The position numbers and the translations under genes are program-made. The notes beneath the pieces were generated by a model. It had not been told where the DNA came from. It did not search any database and saw only the letters and a list, made by a program, of their open reading frames with translations. From Paraliobacillus zengyii (lineage in GTDB: Bacteria; Bacillota; Bacilli; Bacillales; Amphibacillaceae), in assembly GCF_003268595.1 (NCBI RefSeq), contig NZ_CP029797.1:3307501-3371500 (forward strand): DNA of 64,000 nucleotides, in the 5' to 3' direction. Below are positions 17,813-26,724 of this stretch, piece by piece; the stretch's first letter is position 1, and each line of letters opens with the position of its first letter.

Positions 17813-18854
17813 TTTCATCACCCTTTACATCCATAATAGGTACACGTACTTCAATTCTTGTTCCTTTATTAGGTACGCTAACAAGACGTAACTTCGCTCC
17901 AATTTCTGCGGCTCTTTCTTCCATATTTGCTAATCCATATGAACTAGATTTCTTTTCTAAATCAAATCCAACGCCATCATCCATTACACGTAAAATGACA
18001 AAGCCATCTCGTTCTATTAAAAGAATATCTAGTATTTCTGCTTTTGCGTGCCGTAATGTATTCGAGACTGATTCTTGTAAAATACGAAAGAGATGGTCTT
18101 CTATCCCTCTACTTAGATCTACATCTGTTACATCCCATATAATTTCCAAAGGAACCTTTTGATCTAACTCTTGTAGTAACTGATCCATTCCTTGCTTCAA
18201 TGAATTATCTTTTAATGCAATCGGACGTAAGTGAAGAAGTAATGCGCGCATTTCCAGTTGTGCTTGTTGTATCATTGTTTCAACTTGTTGAATTGGCTTC
18301 TGCATTTGTTCGTCTTGTGCCACAGGTAATTCATTCATTGCAGAAACAAGCATAGAAGCAGCGAAAAGTTCTTGACTAACTGAATCATGGAGTTCTCTTG
18401 CTAAGCGATTTCGTTCTTGTGTAATTACTTCCTCTATTTTCTCTGCTTGATTTTCAACGCGTTCACTAATAAGTTTCTGACTTCTTTTCGTTTGGTCCTG
18501 TAAAGTAACTTGAAGCTGCTTTATTCTATCCATGACCATAGCAATCTCTGTTAATGGCCCTTCATAGACGATGGTAGTCTCTGGTGTTGCTTGTTCTAAC
18601 TTACTTAATGCCCTTTCAACTATTTCTAACTGGTTTTTCCAAAAAAATCCGTTCATTAAGCCACTTACTATCCCAAATAATAAACTAATCAAGAAAATTA
18701 AAATGATAAACGGCATACCAAGCACAGGACGATACCATATCTCGAGCCAATTTTGTAAAGGGAAATTAACTAAGAATACAGAAAGTAAGATCACACTTAA
18801 TAGTAGCGTTTGAATTATGCCAACGAGAATGGACCTACTTATTATTTTTCTCAT
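17805..18854 (-). CDS. liaS: LiaS-type sensor histidine kinase
   Basis: An intramembrane-sensing kinase. Two helices (residues ~8-30 and ~42-68) enclose a very short outer loop, then comes a HAMP-like linker. The HisKA_3 phosphorylation site is [19 protein letters not shown] (His ~157). The ATP-binding region has [16 protein letters not shown] (N box) and VMDDGVGFD (G box). By family it responds to cell-wall antibiotics through LiaF. The start overlaps the liaF stop by ATGA, and the end overlaps liaR. Confidence 0.9.
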   Translation of the reverse strand: MRKIISRSILVGIIQTLLLSVILLSVFLVNFPLQNWLEIWYRPVLGMPFIILIFLISLLFGIVSGLMNGFFWKNQLEIVERALSKLEQATPETTIVYEGPLTEIAMVMDRIKQLQVTLQDQTKRSQKLISERVENQAEKIEEVITQERNRLARELHDSVSQELFAASMLVSAMNELPVAQDEQMQKPIQQVETMIQQAQLEMRALLLHLRPIALKDNSLKQGMDQLLQELDQKVPLEIIWDVTDVDLSRGIEDHLFRILQESVSNTLRHAKAEILDILLIERDGFVILRVMDDGVGFDLEKKSSSYGLANMEERAAEIGAKLRLVSVPNKGTRIEVRVPIMDVKGDEND

Positions 18855-19567
18855 CCACGTATCACCTCAATTTTGCCTGCAATCATCGAGGTGACAATTT
18901 TCACTTTTTGATTTGCAGCGTGGTAATTCTCCGTTTGTAGATGCACGACGCGATTCGTCATATTATCATCACGGTGGTCCAATATGTCAACAGCTCCCAT
19001 CAGTACGGAATGGTGAACACTCACTTCCACATCAAATGGGATGACAATTTGAATGGTACCTATCAGTTGTCTAACAATGATCAATGGCTCACCTTTTGGT
19101 AAAACCGTATAGGTCAAATCAATTACTGTCTCACCAAAAGTTGATTGAATATTGATATCCTCCCACTGATAAGAATGTCCTGCTGTTTGTTGTTTTCCAA
19201 ACCATTTATTACTAAAAAGAACCTTTTTATTCGTCCCTTCTTTCGTAGATGGAAATTGTGGTTGGTGATACGTGGAAGTTTGTTTTGATTGATACCAATT
19301 AAGCAAAAGAAAAACTAGCAAAACAAACAAGATAAATTGGAATGTTGTTGTGTTGATTAAAGTTATAATAAAACCGATTAATCCGATCCAAAAAAAGGTC
19401 CTACCTGCAGGTCGATAGTAGTATTGGCGTGCAAGATAAATCATACCTAACCATATTCCGATCCAGATAAATGATTCCGTATGAATAAAAATGACTTCAT
19501 ATATAAAGAAAATTATAATAGCTAATAGTACATAATGAATTTTTCTCATTTTATTGTGATTTAGCAT
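18851..19567 (-). CDS. liaF: LiaF-type membrane regulator of the kinase
   Basis: Four N-terminal hydrophobic segments (residues ~8-100) are followed by a soluble beta-rich domain (~125-238) with VLFSNKWFGKQQT, INIQSTFGETVIDLTYTVLPKGEPLIIVRQLIGTI-like strands and LMGAVDILDHR. That is the cell-wall-antibiotic-response domain of LiaF/VraT. LiaF keeps LiaS inactive without stress. The frame is open from a GTG at 19609, but the ribosome binding site AGGGGGGAT (about 19571-19579) sits 4 bases before ATG 19567, which is taken as the start. Confidence 0.85.
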   Translation of the reverse strand: MLNHNKMRKIHYVLLAIIIFFIYEVIFIHTESFIWIGIWLGMIYLARQYYYRPAGRTFFWIGLIGFIITLINTTTFQFILFVLLVFLLLNWYQSKQTSTYHQPQFPSTKEGTNKKVLFSNKWFGKQQTAGHSYQWEDINIQSTFGETVIDLTYTVLPKGEPLIIVRQLIGTIQIVIPFDVEVSVHHSVLMGAVDILDHRDDNMTNRVVHLQTENYHAANQKVKIVTSMIAGKIEVIRG

Positions 19568-19591
19568 GAGATCCCCCCTCTTCAATTTGAT

Positions 19592-19622
19592 GAAGACGCA
19601 GCGTAACACATACCGCGTCTTC
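19592..19622 (-). promoter_or_regulatory. Hairpin between liaH and liaF
   Basis: GAAGACGC (19592-19599) pairs with GCGTCTTC (19615-19622). It lies after liaH and just before the liaF ribosome binding site, without a U-run. It may be a partial terminator or processing site giving more liaIH than liaFSR message, as reported for B. subtilis; this is an inference. Confidence 0.5.
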
Positions 19623-19648
19623 CATTCTATAACTAGGATATCACTAAC

Positions 19649-20278
19649 TTATTTAGCAGTAGAAACCTGCTTTTCTAATTCTTGAAACCTCGCATCTAGC
19701 GTGTGTAATCGTCCATCTGTTGTAACTTGTTGTTCTAATCGTTCAATATACGCTTCTACTTCCTGAAATTTTGATTCACTACGCTCTATTAATTCCGTAT
19801 GAAGTACCTTATTCATCCCTTTATGGACACGCGCGACATTTTCTCTACCTTTTAATTCTAAACGTTTTACGTATAAATCTTTGAGTTTGTGCTTCATTTC
19901 AATGTATTTTGCTTCTATTAACTCTAATTGTTCAAAATTTTGATTATTCATTTCTGTTAATTGTTCCACACGTGCCTCATATCTTTGTAGTTCTGCTGAC
20001 GCTTCATCTAGAAGTGCTACTTCATTCATTTCTTCAGCTAACGTTACTTGACGTTTCCTTTTCGTCATCATTGTTTTAGCCAATTGTAATTCACGGTTAT
20101 ATTCTTGTTTTATCGCATATTGCTTTTCAATTAATTTCTTTAAACTTCTAACCTCTTCTTCACAGTTGCGAATGTATTGATTCAAGTGCGTCATTGGGTT
20201 TTTTTGTTCTTTTTGATCCAATAATTCATGAAAGTCTGCTACTATTGTATCTTTTATTCGAGTAAAAACATTTGTCAT
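19649..20278 (-). CDS. liaH: PspA/IM30-family phage-shock protein (LiaH-like)
   Basis: The 209-residue protein is almost entirely alpha-helical coiled coil. It begins MTNVFTRIKDTIVADFHELLDQKEQKNPMTHLNQYIR, the usual PspA start, with a run of heptads through residues ~30-200. PspA/LiaH oligomers coat and protect damaged membrane from inside the cell. The gene lies 22 bases after liaI. GAGGAGACG precedes the ATG. In B. subtilis liaIH are the main output genes of LiaR, and the same role is likely here. Confidence 0.87.
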   Translation of the reverse strand: MTNVFTRIKDTIVADFHELLDQKEQKNPMTHLNQYIRNCEEEVRSLKKLIEKQYAIKQEYNRELQLAKTMMTKRKRQVTLAEEMNEVALLDEASAELQRYEARVEQLTEMNNQNFEQLELIEAKYIEMKHKLKDLYVKRLELKGRENVARVHKGMNKVLHTELIERSESKFQEVEAYIERLEQQVTTDGRLHTLDARFQELEKQVSTAK

Positions 20279-20300
20279 TTTTATCGTCTCCTCTTCTATT

Positions 20301-20606
20301 TTAATCTAAAATCCAATCTTCATCGTATTTATCCTGCTTCGTTTTTTTCCAACTTTTATAGGTATAATAAAGAACTACAAAAGCAACAAGTCCAACAAAA
20401 GCACCAGTATTTGATAGTGAAAGAGATAGGCCAATCAGCACAATAAGTGCCCAACCTATTTTTCCGATAAATGAATCAGACAAAATAAATCTTCGAACAC
20501 CGTAATAGGCAATGGCTAAACTAATCGCTAGAAAGATCATTGGTCCTATAGTACTGAGCAAAATGATAGAGGCTATCACTCCGACTATTACTAAAAATAT
20601 TTTCAT
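20301..20606 (-). CDS. liaI: LiaI-like small membrane protein
   Basis: A 101-residue protein with about three hydrophobic segments (residues ~3-38, ~48-63, ~66-85) and a charged tail KSWKKTKQDKYDEDWILD. LiaI is thought to be the membrane anchor that recruits LiaH. As the first gene of the operon, it has GGAGGGAATGGAAC before its ATG and a candidate LiaR site about 75-95 bases upstream. Identification rests mainly on operon position and topology, because such small proteins diverge quickly. Confidence 0.75.
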   Translation of the reverse strand: MKIFLVIVGVIASIILLSTIGPMIFLAISLAIAYYGVRRFILSDSFIGKIGWALIVLIGLSLSLSNTGAFVGLVAFVVLYYTYKSWKKTKQDKYDEDWILD

Positions 20607-20679
20607 GTTCCATTCCCTCCTTCATGTATCTATCTTAACCCTTGCTTGTATTCTTCATAATGGACTGCCGTTATATTTT

Positions 20680-20700
20680 TACATAAGACTTGAGGCGTAA
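20680..20700 (-). promoter_or_regulatory. Candidate LiaR-binding site upstream of liaI
   Basis: Read on the minus strand, TTACGCCTCAAGTCTTATGT (plus one A) resembles the LiaR/VraR-type box as I recall it from B. subtilis liaI (ACGACTC..GTCTTA). It lies 74-94 bases before the liaI start, close to the known spacing. The motif is recalled, not computed. Confidence 0.55.
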
Positions 20701-20714
20701 TTTACTTCATTAAA

Positions 20715-20742
20715 CAAAAAACTTGGCATATGATTAGCCAAG
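20715..20742 (-). terminator. Terminator of the papain-like hydrolase gene
   Basis: On the minus strand CTTGGC, a 9-base loop and GCCAAG are followed by six T. The hairpin overlaps the last codons of the gene at 20734. Confidence 0.85.
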
Positions 20743-21321
20743 CTTAACTTTTGATCTATTCCATTTTTCTGTAAGTGTCGCTGCATAACGAGTTGAGAAA
20801 TATGGGTACTGTTCTAATTCACCTTGATAGATCAATTCCAGTTCAGGTAATTCTCTTAAATCCTGCGGTCTGATCAAACTAGTAGGTTTTACCGTGTGGT
20901 AAGACCCACAATCTTGTAATAAAGTAGCAACAAATTGCGAACAAAAATATGCATTATTACGTCCTAACTCTTTATTTACCATAATTCCAAATAATCCTAA
21001 TAAATTATATCGATATAAGTGCTTACTTGCTTCCATTACCATAATACGTTGCTGTAATAATTGATATTCTTCTTCAGATATAGTTAAGCGATAGACAGCA
21101 CATTTTGTTTTATCAAAAAATGGAGAATGTAAATTTTCTTTAACAAATCCTCCAATAAAAGGATTGTTCGGTCTTTTTCTCCCAAAACTATACACATGGT
21201 CTAATTGCCTGTCTAGTGCAATAGAAGCATGATTTAGCATTGACCTCGTATACAAGTTGATTGTCCTTGTCAACAAAGTTCCTGTATCTGAAAAAACAAG
21301 ATAAACCTTTCTCGTTTCCAC
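20734..21321 (-). CDS. Permuted papain-fold cysteine hydrolase-like protein (YiiX/NlpC-P60 type)
   Basis: A 195-residue protein without signal peptide or membrane helix. The His of SMLNHASIALD (residue 31) comes before the Cys of NNAYFCSQFVATLL (Cys127). This His-before-Cys order, with the H-h-S-I-A-h-D and F-C-S-Q-F motifs, is typical of circularly permuted NlpC/P60-like proteins (YiiX/LRAT-related). They act on amide or lipid bonds; the substrate is not known here. A second protein of the same type lies at 50916-51380. It is a single gene with its own terminator. Function is by motif only. Confidence 0.65.
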   Translation of the reverse strand: METRKVYLVFSDTGTLLTRTINLYTRSMLNHASIALDRQLDHVYSFGRKRPNNPFIGGFVKENLHSPFFDKTKCAVYRLTISEEEYQLLQQRIMVMEASKHLYRYNLLGLFGIMVNKELGRNNAYFCSQFVATLLQDCGSYHTVKPTSLIRPQDLRELPELELIYQGELEQYPYFSTRYAATLTEKWNRSKVKLG

Positions 21322-21661
21322 TCGCTTTCCCCCTTAGACGCACTAAAACTTTTCTATAAAGTGACAGTTCAACCCATTTGTTAGCTTCCTAGTACGCTAA
21401 CGTTTCTCTATCTGTTTTGTAGGAAAAGTCTTACGATCAGTTGGCACCATGATAATGTTACTTACCTATCAGAAAGCTTAACCGATTCTTCTCCATAGTA
21501 ATATAGCCAAAAGGTATCATTTTTTTAAGACTAGAGGCTTATTTTCATCCGAGATATCTAGATTAATATCTTAAGTAATATTTTAACTATATAATATTAG
21601 GTACTAAATGGCAAGAAGCAATAAATACTAGTAAATTAACATGTTCAATCCCAATACAATA
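21322..21661. other. 340-base gap, no gene seen
   Basis: The gap holds the upstream region of the hydrolase gene and AT-rich sequence. No ORF with a ribosome binding site and no repeat-family copy was found. Confidence 0.5.
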
Positions 21662-21700
21662 ATCCCATTAGAGCCATAACTATTACGGCTCTAATGGGAT
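21662..21700 (-). terminator. Hairpin after ycgQ, probable operon terminator
   Basis: ATCCCATTAGAGCC (21662-21675) pairs perfectly with GGCTCTAATGGGAT (21687-21700). It lies 17 bases after the stop codon. The tail is only moderately T-rich (TATTGTATT). Confidence 0.7.
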
Positions 21701-21716
21701 CCTTAAGTTTACTTAC

Positions 21717-22646
21717 TTATGTGATTTTTATCGATATTGGATACAAATAAGGTTGGGCTGGTTCTTCTACAACATTCCACTCGGTAACTTTAATTGCTGG
21801 TAATAGATCTCCTTCATATTCCTGCAAATATATCGTACCTACTGCCTCTACCCAAGTATCTTCATCTAATTCTTCTGCTATATCCATTTCGGTCAAGAAT
21901 CCTATAACTCCAGCATCAGCAACACAATGTGTGATAATAAATCTACCGAGAACTAATTGATTTGCCGAAAAACTTTCTTCCTTATAAACAAATCCTGTTA
22001 CCTTTATTTCTTTTCCTACATAATCATCCGCGTTCATATTTATTTCCTGGTGATAAGTGGTATAAAGTTGATCAGTCATCTCGATAGAATTTTGTTCAGA
22101 TAATTCATCTATTAATTTATCATGTTCTTCTTTACTTATCGTATTTGAGTATAGATTAGGGTCTGCAACATTATCATCCTGTTGGACTTCATTGTTTGTG
22201 CTTTCTTCAATACTTTCGGTGTCAGGTTCGGTCGTTTCCTCTTCTATTGCATCATCTACTTTACTCGTATTATTAGATAACGATAGCATTGCACCCTTAT
22301 TTGCTGCTATAGAAGCATCTAAAGTAGACATAGGAAAGAAGAATCCTGTGAACAACGGTAAAATAACAATTGCATACGATATAAACTTTCTAAAAGTAAA
22401 TGGTGCGTTACCATGATCATGGTTATGCCCTTCGTGATCCGCATGGTCATGCTTGTCAGATTCTAGTATTCGTTTAATTTGTGCAATAAATAAAACAAGA
22501 AAAAGAATAGCAGCTGTCTTACTCAGCATCAAATATTTAGGATTAATAAGTTTAAGAATATCTCCCGTATAATGTAAACGTACAATAAAAATAACAAAAA
22601 CGAATAAAATAATCGCTCTACTCACCTGCTGTAAATTAATACGCAT
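21717..22646 (-). CDS. ycgQ: YcgQ-like protein (TIGR03943/DUF1980), partner of the YcgR permease
   Basis: Three to four N-terminal hydrophobic segments (residues ~8-30, ~38-58, ~88-108) surround a His-rich stretch DKHDHADHEGHNHDHGN (~66-82), an obvious metal-binding patch. A long acidic region follows. The C-terminal domain (~195-300: KEIKVTGFVYKEESFSANQLVLGRF, HCVADAGVIG) is the hallmark of the TIGR03943 family. It is always found beside a PF03773-type permease, as here (13-base gap). Biochemical function is unproven. The His patch and the Zur box far upstream point to zinc. Confidence 0.82.
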   Translation of the reverse strand: MRINLQQVSRAIILFVFVIFIVRLHYTGDILKLINPKYLMLSKTAAILFLVLFIAQIKRILESDKHDHADHEGHNHDHGNAPFTFRKFISYAIVILPLFTGFFFPMSTLDASIAANKGAMLSLSNNTSKVDDAIEEETTEPDTESIEESTNNEVQQDDNVADPNLYSNTISKEEHDKLIDELSEQNSIEMTDQLYTTYHQEINMNADDYVGKEIKVTGFVYKEESFSANQLVLGRFIITHCVADAGVIGFLTEMDIAEELDEDTWVEAVGTIYLQEYEGDLLPAIKVTEWNVVEEPAQPYLYPISIKIT

Positions 22647-22659
22647 ATTCTTTTCCTCC

Positions 22660-23673
22660 CTAATAGAAGCCGTCTAGTAACGTTAACACACTAAACACGA
22701 CAATAGTTACAATTAAGACAAATAAAATTACAAATCTCGTTTTGAAAACACTAAGCATCATCATCGTATTCTTTAAATCTGTCATTGGCCCATAAATAAG
22801 AAATCCTAATATTGCAGTTGTTGGAAATACATTACTGAATGAAGCCGCAATAAACGCATCTGCTTCTGAACAGAGTGATAAAAGGTACGCTAATCCCATC
22901 ATGACAGCAGTTGAAGAAACTTGTCCACTTCCAAGTTCAAGTAAAGCTTCAGAAGAGACATACGTTTGAACAAATGCTGCTAATAATGCACCTACAATCA
23001 AATATTTCCCCATATCAAAGAACTCATCAACCGCATGTGTTACAGTATGACCTAGTTTACTGAAAATTGATTGTGAACCATGATTATGGCTAATTGTATG
23101 TGTTTGTTGTACTTCAATTGTATGTTTTAATTGATTAGACTTAAACATTACACTAATAATAATAGAAATAAGTACCGCAATCAAGAAACCTAATATCATC
23201 CTAGATGCCGCAATTTTAAAATCATTTCCAAATGCCATATACGTAGAAAGAATAACCAGTGGATTAATAAGTGGACCAGTTAGTAGAAACCCTATACCAG
23301 CATGTATGGGAACTCCCTTTGCTAGTAATCTACGAACTATTGGAACAATTCCACATTCACAAGCAGGAAAAAGAGCCCCTACGAAACAACTCATAATAAT
23401 TGCTAAAATGGGGTTCTTTGGTATCCAGCGTTTTATATGATCTTCTGTTACAAATATTTGGATAATACCAGCAATTAAAACACCTATTAAGACAAAAGGG
23501 AGTGCTTCAATTAAGATGCTTAAAAAAATTGTATTCATATGAAAAACAGAATTGGGTAACTGGATAATAGATGAAAAGGAATCACCAAAAGACAGTACAT
23601 AAACAGCTAAACCAACCAAAATAACCAACGAAAAATCTATTAGAAAGGAACGAAATCCCCGAATGATTTTCAC
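22660..23673 (-). CDS. ycgR: YcgR-like permease (PF03773 family)
   Basis: An eight- to ten-helix membrane protein. The family motifs are IEALPFVLIGVLIAGIIQIF, GALFPACECGIVPIVRRL (with a CxC) and FLLTGPLINPLVILSTYMAFG; a matching second half has LLSLCSEADAFIAASF. A His-rich loop (HTISHNHG) lies between halves. Related proteins include arsenic-type permeases, but with YcgQ the pair is usually linked to metal homeostasis. The GTG start (23673) lies directly after GGAGG with almost no spacing and no in-frame ATG upstream, so the true start is uncertain. It follows the MATE gene by 99 bases without a recognisable terminator. Confidence 0.82.
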   Translation of the reverse strand: MKIIRGFRSFLIDFSLVILVGLAVYVLSFGDSFSSIIQLPNSVFHMNTIFLSILIEALPFVLIGVLIAGIIQIFVTEDHIKRWIPKNPILAIIMSCFVGALFPACECGIVPIVRRLLAKGVPIHAGIGFLLTGPLINPLVILSTYMAFGNDFKIAASRMILGFLIAVLISIIISVMFKSNQLKHTIEVQQTHTISHNHGSQSIFSKLGHTVTHAVDEFFDMGKYLIVGALLAAFVQTYVSSEALLELGSGQVSSTAVMMGLAYLLSLCSEADAFIAASFSNVFPTTAILGFLIYGPMTDLKNTMMMLSVFKTRFVILFVLIVTIVVFSVLTLLDGFY

Positions 23674-23772
23674 CCTCCATACTCCATGTTTTTTATAGTA
23701 ATCTTTTTATACTATCTCTACCATATACTATTACATAAGCAAATTAAATAGAACAAACTAACTAAAAATTTT

Positions 23773-25116
23773 TTAAACTTTTCCACTTTTAAATAGCGTC
23801 TTGGATAGTCCCGGTAAATATGCATTTAATATAATTGATCGCACAAACGAAAATAAAATAAATCCAAACCACAAGCCATGATTACCGTATAGAGAAATCA
23901 AAAAATGTATCATGATTAAAAATAGTATCATTGCTATAATCAATGAATTTCGTATTGGGACGACTTCCGTAGCTCCAGAAAAAACACCATTTAACAGCAA
24001 TCCCCAGAAACTAACGATTGGGAATAACAAAAGCCAACCTTGATAGTTTGAGATAAGTACTTTTACCTCTTCTATAGAAGTAAAAAGAGAAAACATAATA
24101 TCTGAAGTAAGATAAAGGATACTAGCTAAACAAATTGCAACCACCCCACCCCAAATCGCAGAAAGATTTAAGGTTCGCTTATACATACGCTTATTATCAG
24201 AACCAACAGAGCGACCTGTCAATATACTACTCGCATTCGCAAAGCCATCTAAACAATAAGACATCAGATAATGGACTTGAAAAAGTATAGCGTTAGCAGC
24301 TAAAACAGCTTCGCCCATTTGTGTACCTATAGAAGTGAATAACGTAAAGACAACTAGTAAGCATATCGATCTTATCATTAAATCTCGATTAACTCTCACT
24401 AATTTCACTATACTATTTTTGTCAAAAATTTTTCTGTATTTATGCAAAGAAAACTTAATCATATTTAATTTAACTAAAAAAAATAGACCAATTACCATGA
24501 ATACAATCTCAACTAGCAGCGTTGCTGTTGCTACACCTGTGACAGCAAAACTAAAAACAGTAACAAATATAATGTTTAGTACAATATTTGTTAGATTCAT
24601 TCCAACTTGTAAAAACAGTGTTAATCGGACTTTTGAAGAACCCATTAACCACCCTAATATGACATAATTCATTAAGGCAAATGGCGCACCCCAAATCCGA
24701 ATATTATAATAAATTAAAATTTGCTCTTTTAATTCATTCGTCGGTTGCATGATAAATAGGGCAAAGTCTTTAATTTGAACTTGAAACAAGATAAATAGAC
24801 AACCAATTACAGCTGCAATTATTGCAGGGCGTATAAAAGACATCGCTAAATTATCAGGATCATTCGCTCCATGAGCTTGTGCTGTAAAACCTGATGTACT
24901 TACACGTAGGAATCCTAAACTCCAATAGAGTGTATTGAAAATCACACTTCCTACAGCGACACCTCCTATATAAATAGGATCGGGTAGTTGTCCAACTACT
25001 GCTGTGTCAACTGCCCCTAACAGCGGTGTTGTAATTGTTGCAAGCACTAAGGGAAGAGCTAATTGCAGATAACTTTTATGCGATACAACTGGTAACACAT
25101 TTGATGGGTGATTCAT
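23773..25116 (-). CDS. MATE-family efflux transporter (DinF-like)
   Basis: A 447-residue protein with twelve membrane helices in two halves. The first half has LVLATITTPLLGAVDTAVVGQL and FLRVSTSGFTAQAHGAND, the DinF-branch signature. MATE proteins export organic compounds against H+ or Na+. The gene lies 48 bases after the ABC ATPase gene in the same direction, without a terminator, and so is probably in the Zur-controlled transcript. Export of a metal-binding small molecule would fit this position, but that is a guess. The ribosome binding site (AAGGAG) is 15 bases from the ATG, so translation may be weak. Confidence 0.85.
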   Translation of the reverse strand: MNHPSNVLPVVSHKSYLQLALPLVLATITTPLLGAVDTAVVGQLPDPIYIGGVAVGSVIFNTLYWSLGFLRVSTSGFTAQAHGANDPDNLAMSFIRPAIIAAVIGCLFILFQVQIKDFALFIMQPTNELKEQILIYYNIRIWGAPFALMNYVILGWLMGSSKVRLTLFLQVGMNLTNIVLNIIFVTVFSFAVTGVATATLLVEIVFMVIGLFFLVKLNMIKFSLHKYRKIFDKNSIVKLVRVNRDLMIRSICLLVVFTLFTSIGTQMGEAVLAANAILFQVHYLMSYCLDGFANASSILTGRSVGSDNKRMYKRTLNLSAIWGGVVAICLASILYLTSDIMFSLFTSIEEVKVLISNYQGWLLLFPIVSFWGLLLNGVFSGATEVVPIRNSLIIAMILFLIMIHFLISLYGNHGLWFGFILFSFVRSIILNAYLPGLSKTLFKSGKV

Positions 25117-25164
25117 TCACAGATGTTGATTCTCCTTTTATACGATTCTGTTGTTCACACTAGA

Positions 25165-25929
25165 TCATACAAATAATTCTATTAATTCCTTCGTATAGCT
25201 ATTTCTAGTTTTTGAGAATAAATCCTTTTCCAAAAAACTATCAACAACAGAACCTTCTTTCATTACCATTATATCTTGACTCATTTCAGATACAGCAGCT
25301 AAGTCATGAGAGATAAACAAATAGGCCATTCCTATTTGTTTACGTAAACTAGTAAGTAACTTTAATATAGCTCCTTGCGAAATCACATCAAGACTTGCAG
25401 TTGGTTCATCGAGGATTAGAAGATCCGGTTCTATACTCAAAGCACGTGCTATTGTTACTCTTTGCTTTTGACCGCCACTAAGTTCATGTGGATAACGGTT
25501 AGCTAAGCTAGCAGATAATTCAACCGCTTCAAGCAATTGTTTTATATATTGTTCTTTATTTACATATTTAAAATAAGTTAAATTAAGTTGCTCTGAGAAT
25601 TGCGTATATGGATCAATCATTGATTCCTTTATTTTTAACTTAGGATTAAGTGAAGCTGTAGGATTCTGAAAAACGGCTTGCATATGAATGCGCTGTTTCC
25701 TAAACTTCCGTTCGTCTAAGCCTTGTAATTCTACCCCATTAAGAACAATACTTCCACTATCAATTCGTTCAATCCCTAATAAACATCTGGCTAATGTACT
25801 TTTACCTGATCCACTCTCCCCAACTAAACCAAAGCACTTCCCCTTTTCAATTTCTACATTTACATCGTTTAGAATAACATTATCTTTACCATATGACTTA
25901 AAAATAGATTGCGCTTGTAGTAATGCCAT
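25165..25929 (-). CDS. Nickel/oligopeptide-type ABC transporter ATPase (second, OppF/NikE-like)
   Basis: Cytoplasmic ATPase driving import through the two permeases of this operon. Walker A GESGSGKST (~37-45), signature LSGGQKQR (~155), Walker B LLILDEPTASLD, switch His in FISHDLAAV. It is 254 residues and lacks the C-terminal oligopeptide-ABC extension of true OppF, as is usual for NikE/CntF types. It begins 3 bases after the first ATPase stop codon. Confidence 0.88.
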   Translation of the reverse strand: MALLQAQSIFKSYGKDNVILNDVNVEIEKGKCFGLVGESGSGKSTLARCLLGIERIDSGSIVLNGVELQGLDERKFRKQRIHMQAVFQNPTASLNPKLKIKESMIDPYTQFSEQLNLTYFKYVNKEQYIKQLLEAVELSASLANRYPHELSGGQKQRVTIARALSIEPDLLILDEPTASLDVISQGAILKLLTSLRKQIGMAYLFISHDLAAVSEMSQDIMVMKEGSVVDSFLEKDLFSKTRNSYTKELIELFV

Positions 25930-25932
25930 TAC

Positions 25933-26721
25933 TTACTTCACCTCTTCAAAACTATGATTATTCAACTTAGGCGCCGCAGCAATTAGTTTTTTTGTATAAC
26001 TATGCTGTGGGTTAGAAATAATCTTTTGTTTTTTACCGATTTCTGTAATTTCCCCGTCTTTCATCACAGCGATATGATCAGCATAATTTCTTACGTGACG
26101 CCAATCATGCGTTATAAATAAAATGGTGCATTTTGTTTCTTTCTGTAATTTGGTTAGTAATCCTAAAATTTTATAGCATGTAACACTATCCAATGCTGTT
26201 GTGGCTTCATCTGCTATTAGAAGTTTGGGTTTTAGAAGAAGTGCTAATGCAATCGAAACCCGTTGTAACTGTCCCCCACTAAGTTGAAAAGGGTAACGTA
26301 CATAGAGCGCTTCATCTAGTTCAACAGAATGAAGTGCTTTTATTGTTTCGTCTCTTCTCTTCTTCTTTGAAAAGTTAGTATGTCTCTTAAAAGATTCTTC
26401 GAAATGTTTACCTATCGTTATAAAGGGGGTAAATGATCCCTGATAATCCTGAAAAATATAGGAGATTTCCTTTCCCCTAATTTTTTGCATTCCTTTTTTA
26501 GACATTGTCAAAATATCATGATTTTCAAAAAGTATCTTTCCACTTAACTTGAAGTTAGGTGCAGCTAGTCGACCAATCGCAGAAGCTGTAACACTTTTCC
26601 CACTTCCGCTCTGTCCCACAAGGGCAAACCACTCTCCTTTTTTAATTTCAAAAGAAATATTATCAATAATCGTTTCATTGTTTTTATAAACAGATAATTG
26701 TTCAATAGCTAATAAAGACAT
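25933..26721 (-). CDS. Nickel/oligopeptide-type ABC transporter ATPase (first, OppD/NikD-like)
   Basis: Partner ATPase of the importer. Walker A GQSGSGKSV (~37-45), signature LSGGQLQR, Walker B LLIADEATTALD and FITHDWRHV for the switch His. The 262-residue length and Q-loop SYIFQDYQGSF fit NikD/CntD-type subunits. It overlaps nothing: 3 bases separate it from the permease before and from the second ATPase after, which indicates a tight operon. Confidence 0.88.
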   Translation of the reverse strand: MSLLAIEQLSVYKNNETIIDNISFEIKKGEWFALVGQSGSGKSVTASAIGRLAAPNFKLSGKILFENHDILTMSKKGMQKIRGKEISYIFQDYQGSFTPFITIGKHFEESFKRHTNFSKKKRRDETIKALHSVELDEALYVRYPFQLSGGQLQRVSIALALLLKPKLLIADEATTALDSVTCYKILGLLTKLQKETKCTILFITHDWRHVRNYADHIAVMKDGEITEIGKKQKIISNPQHSYTKKLIAAAPKLNNHSFEEVK

Positions 26722-26724
26722 CTA

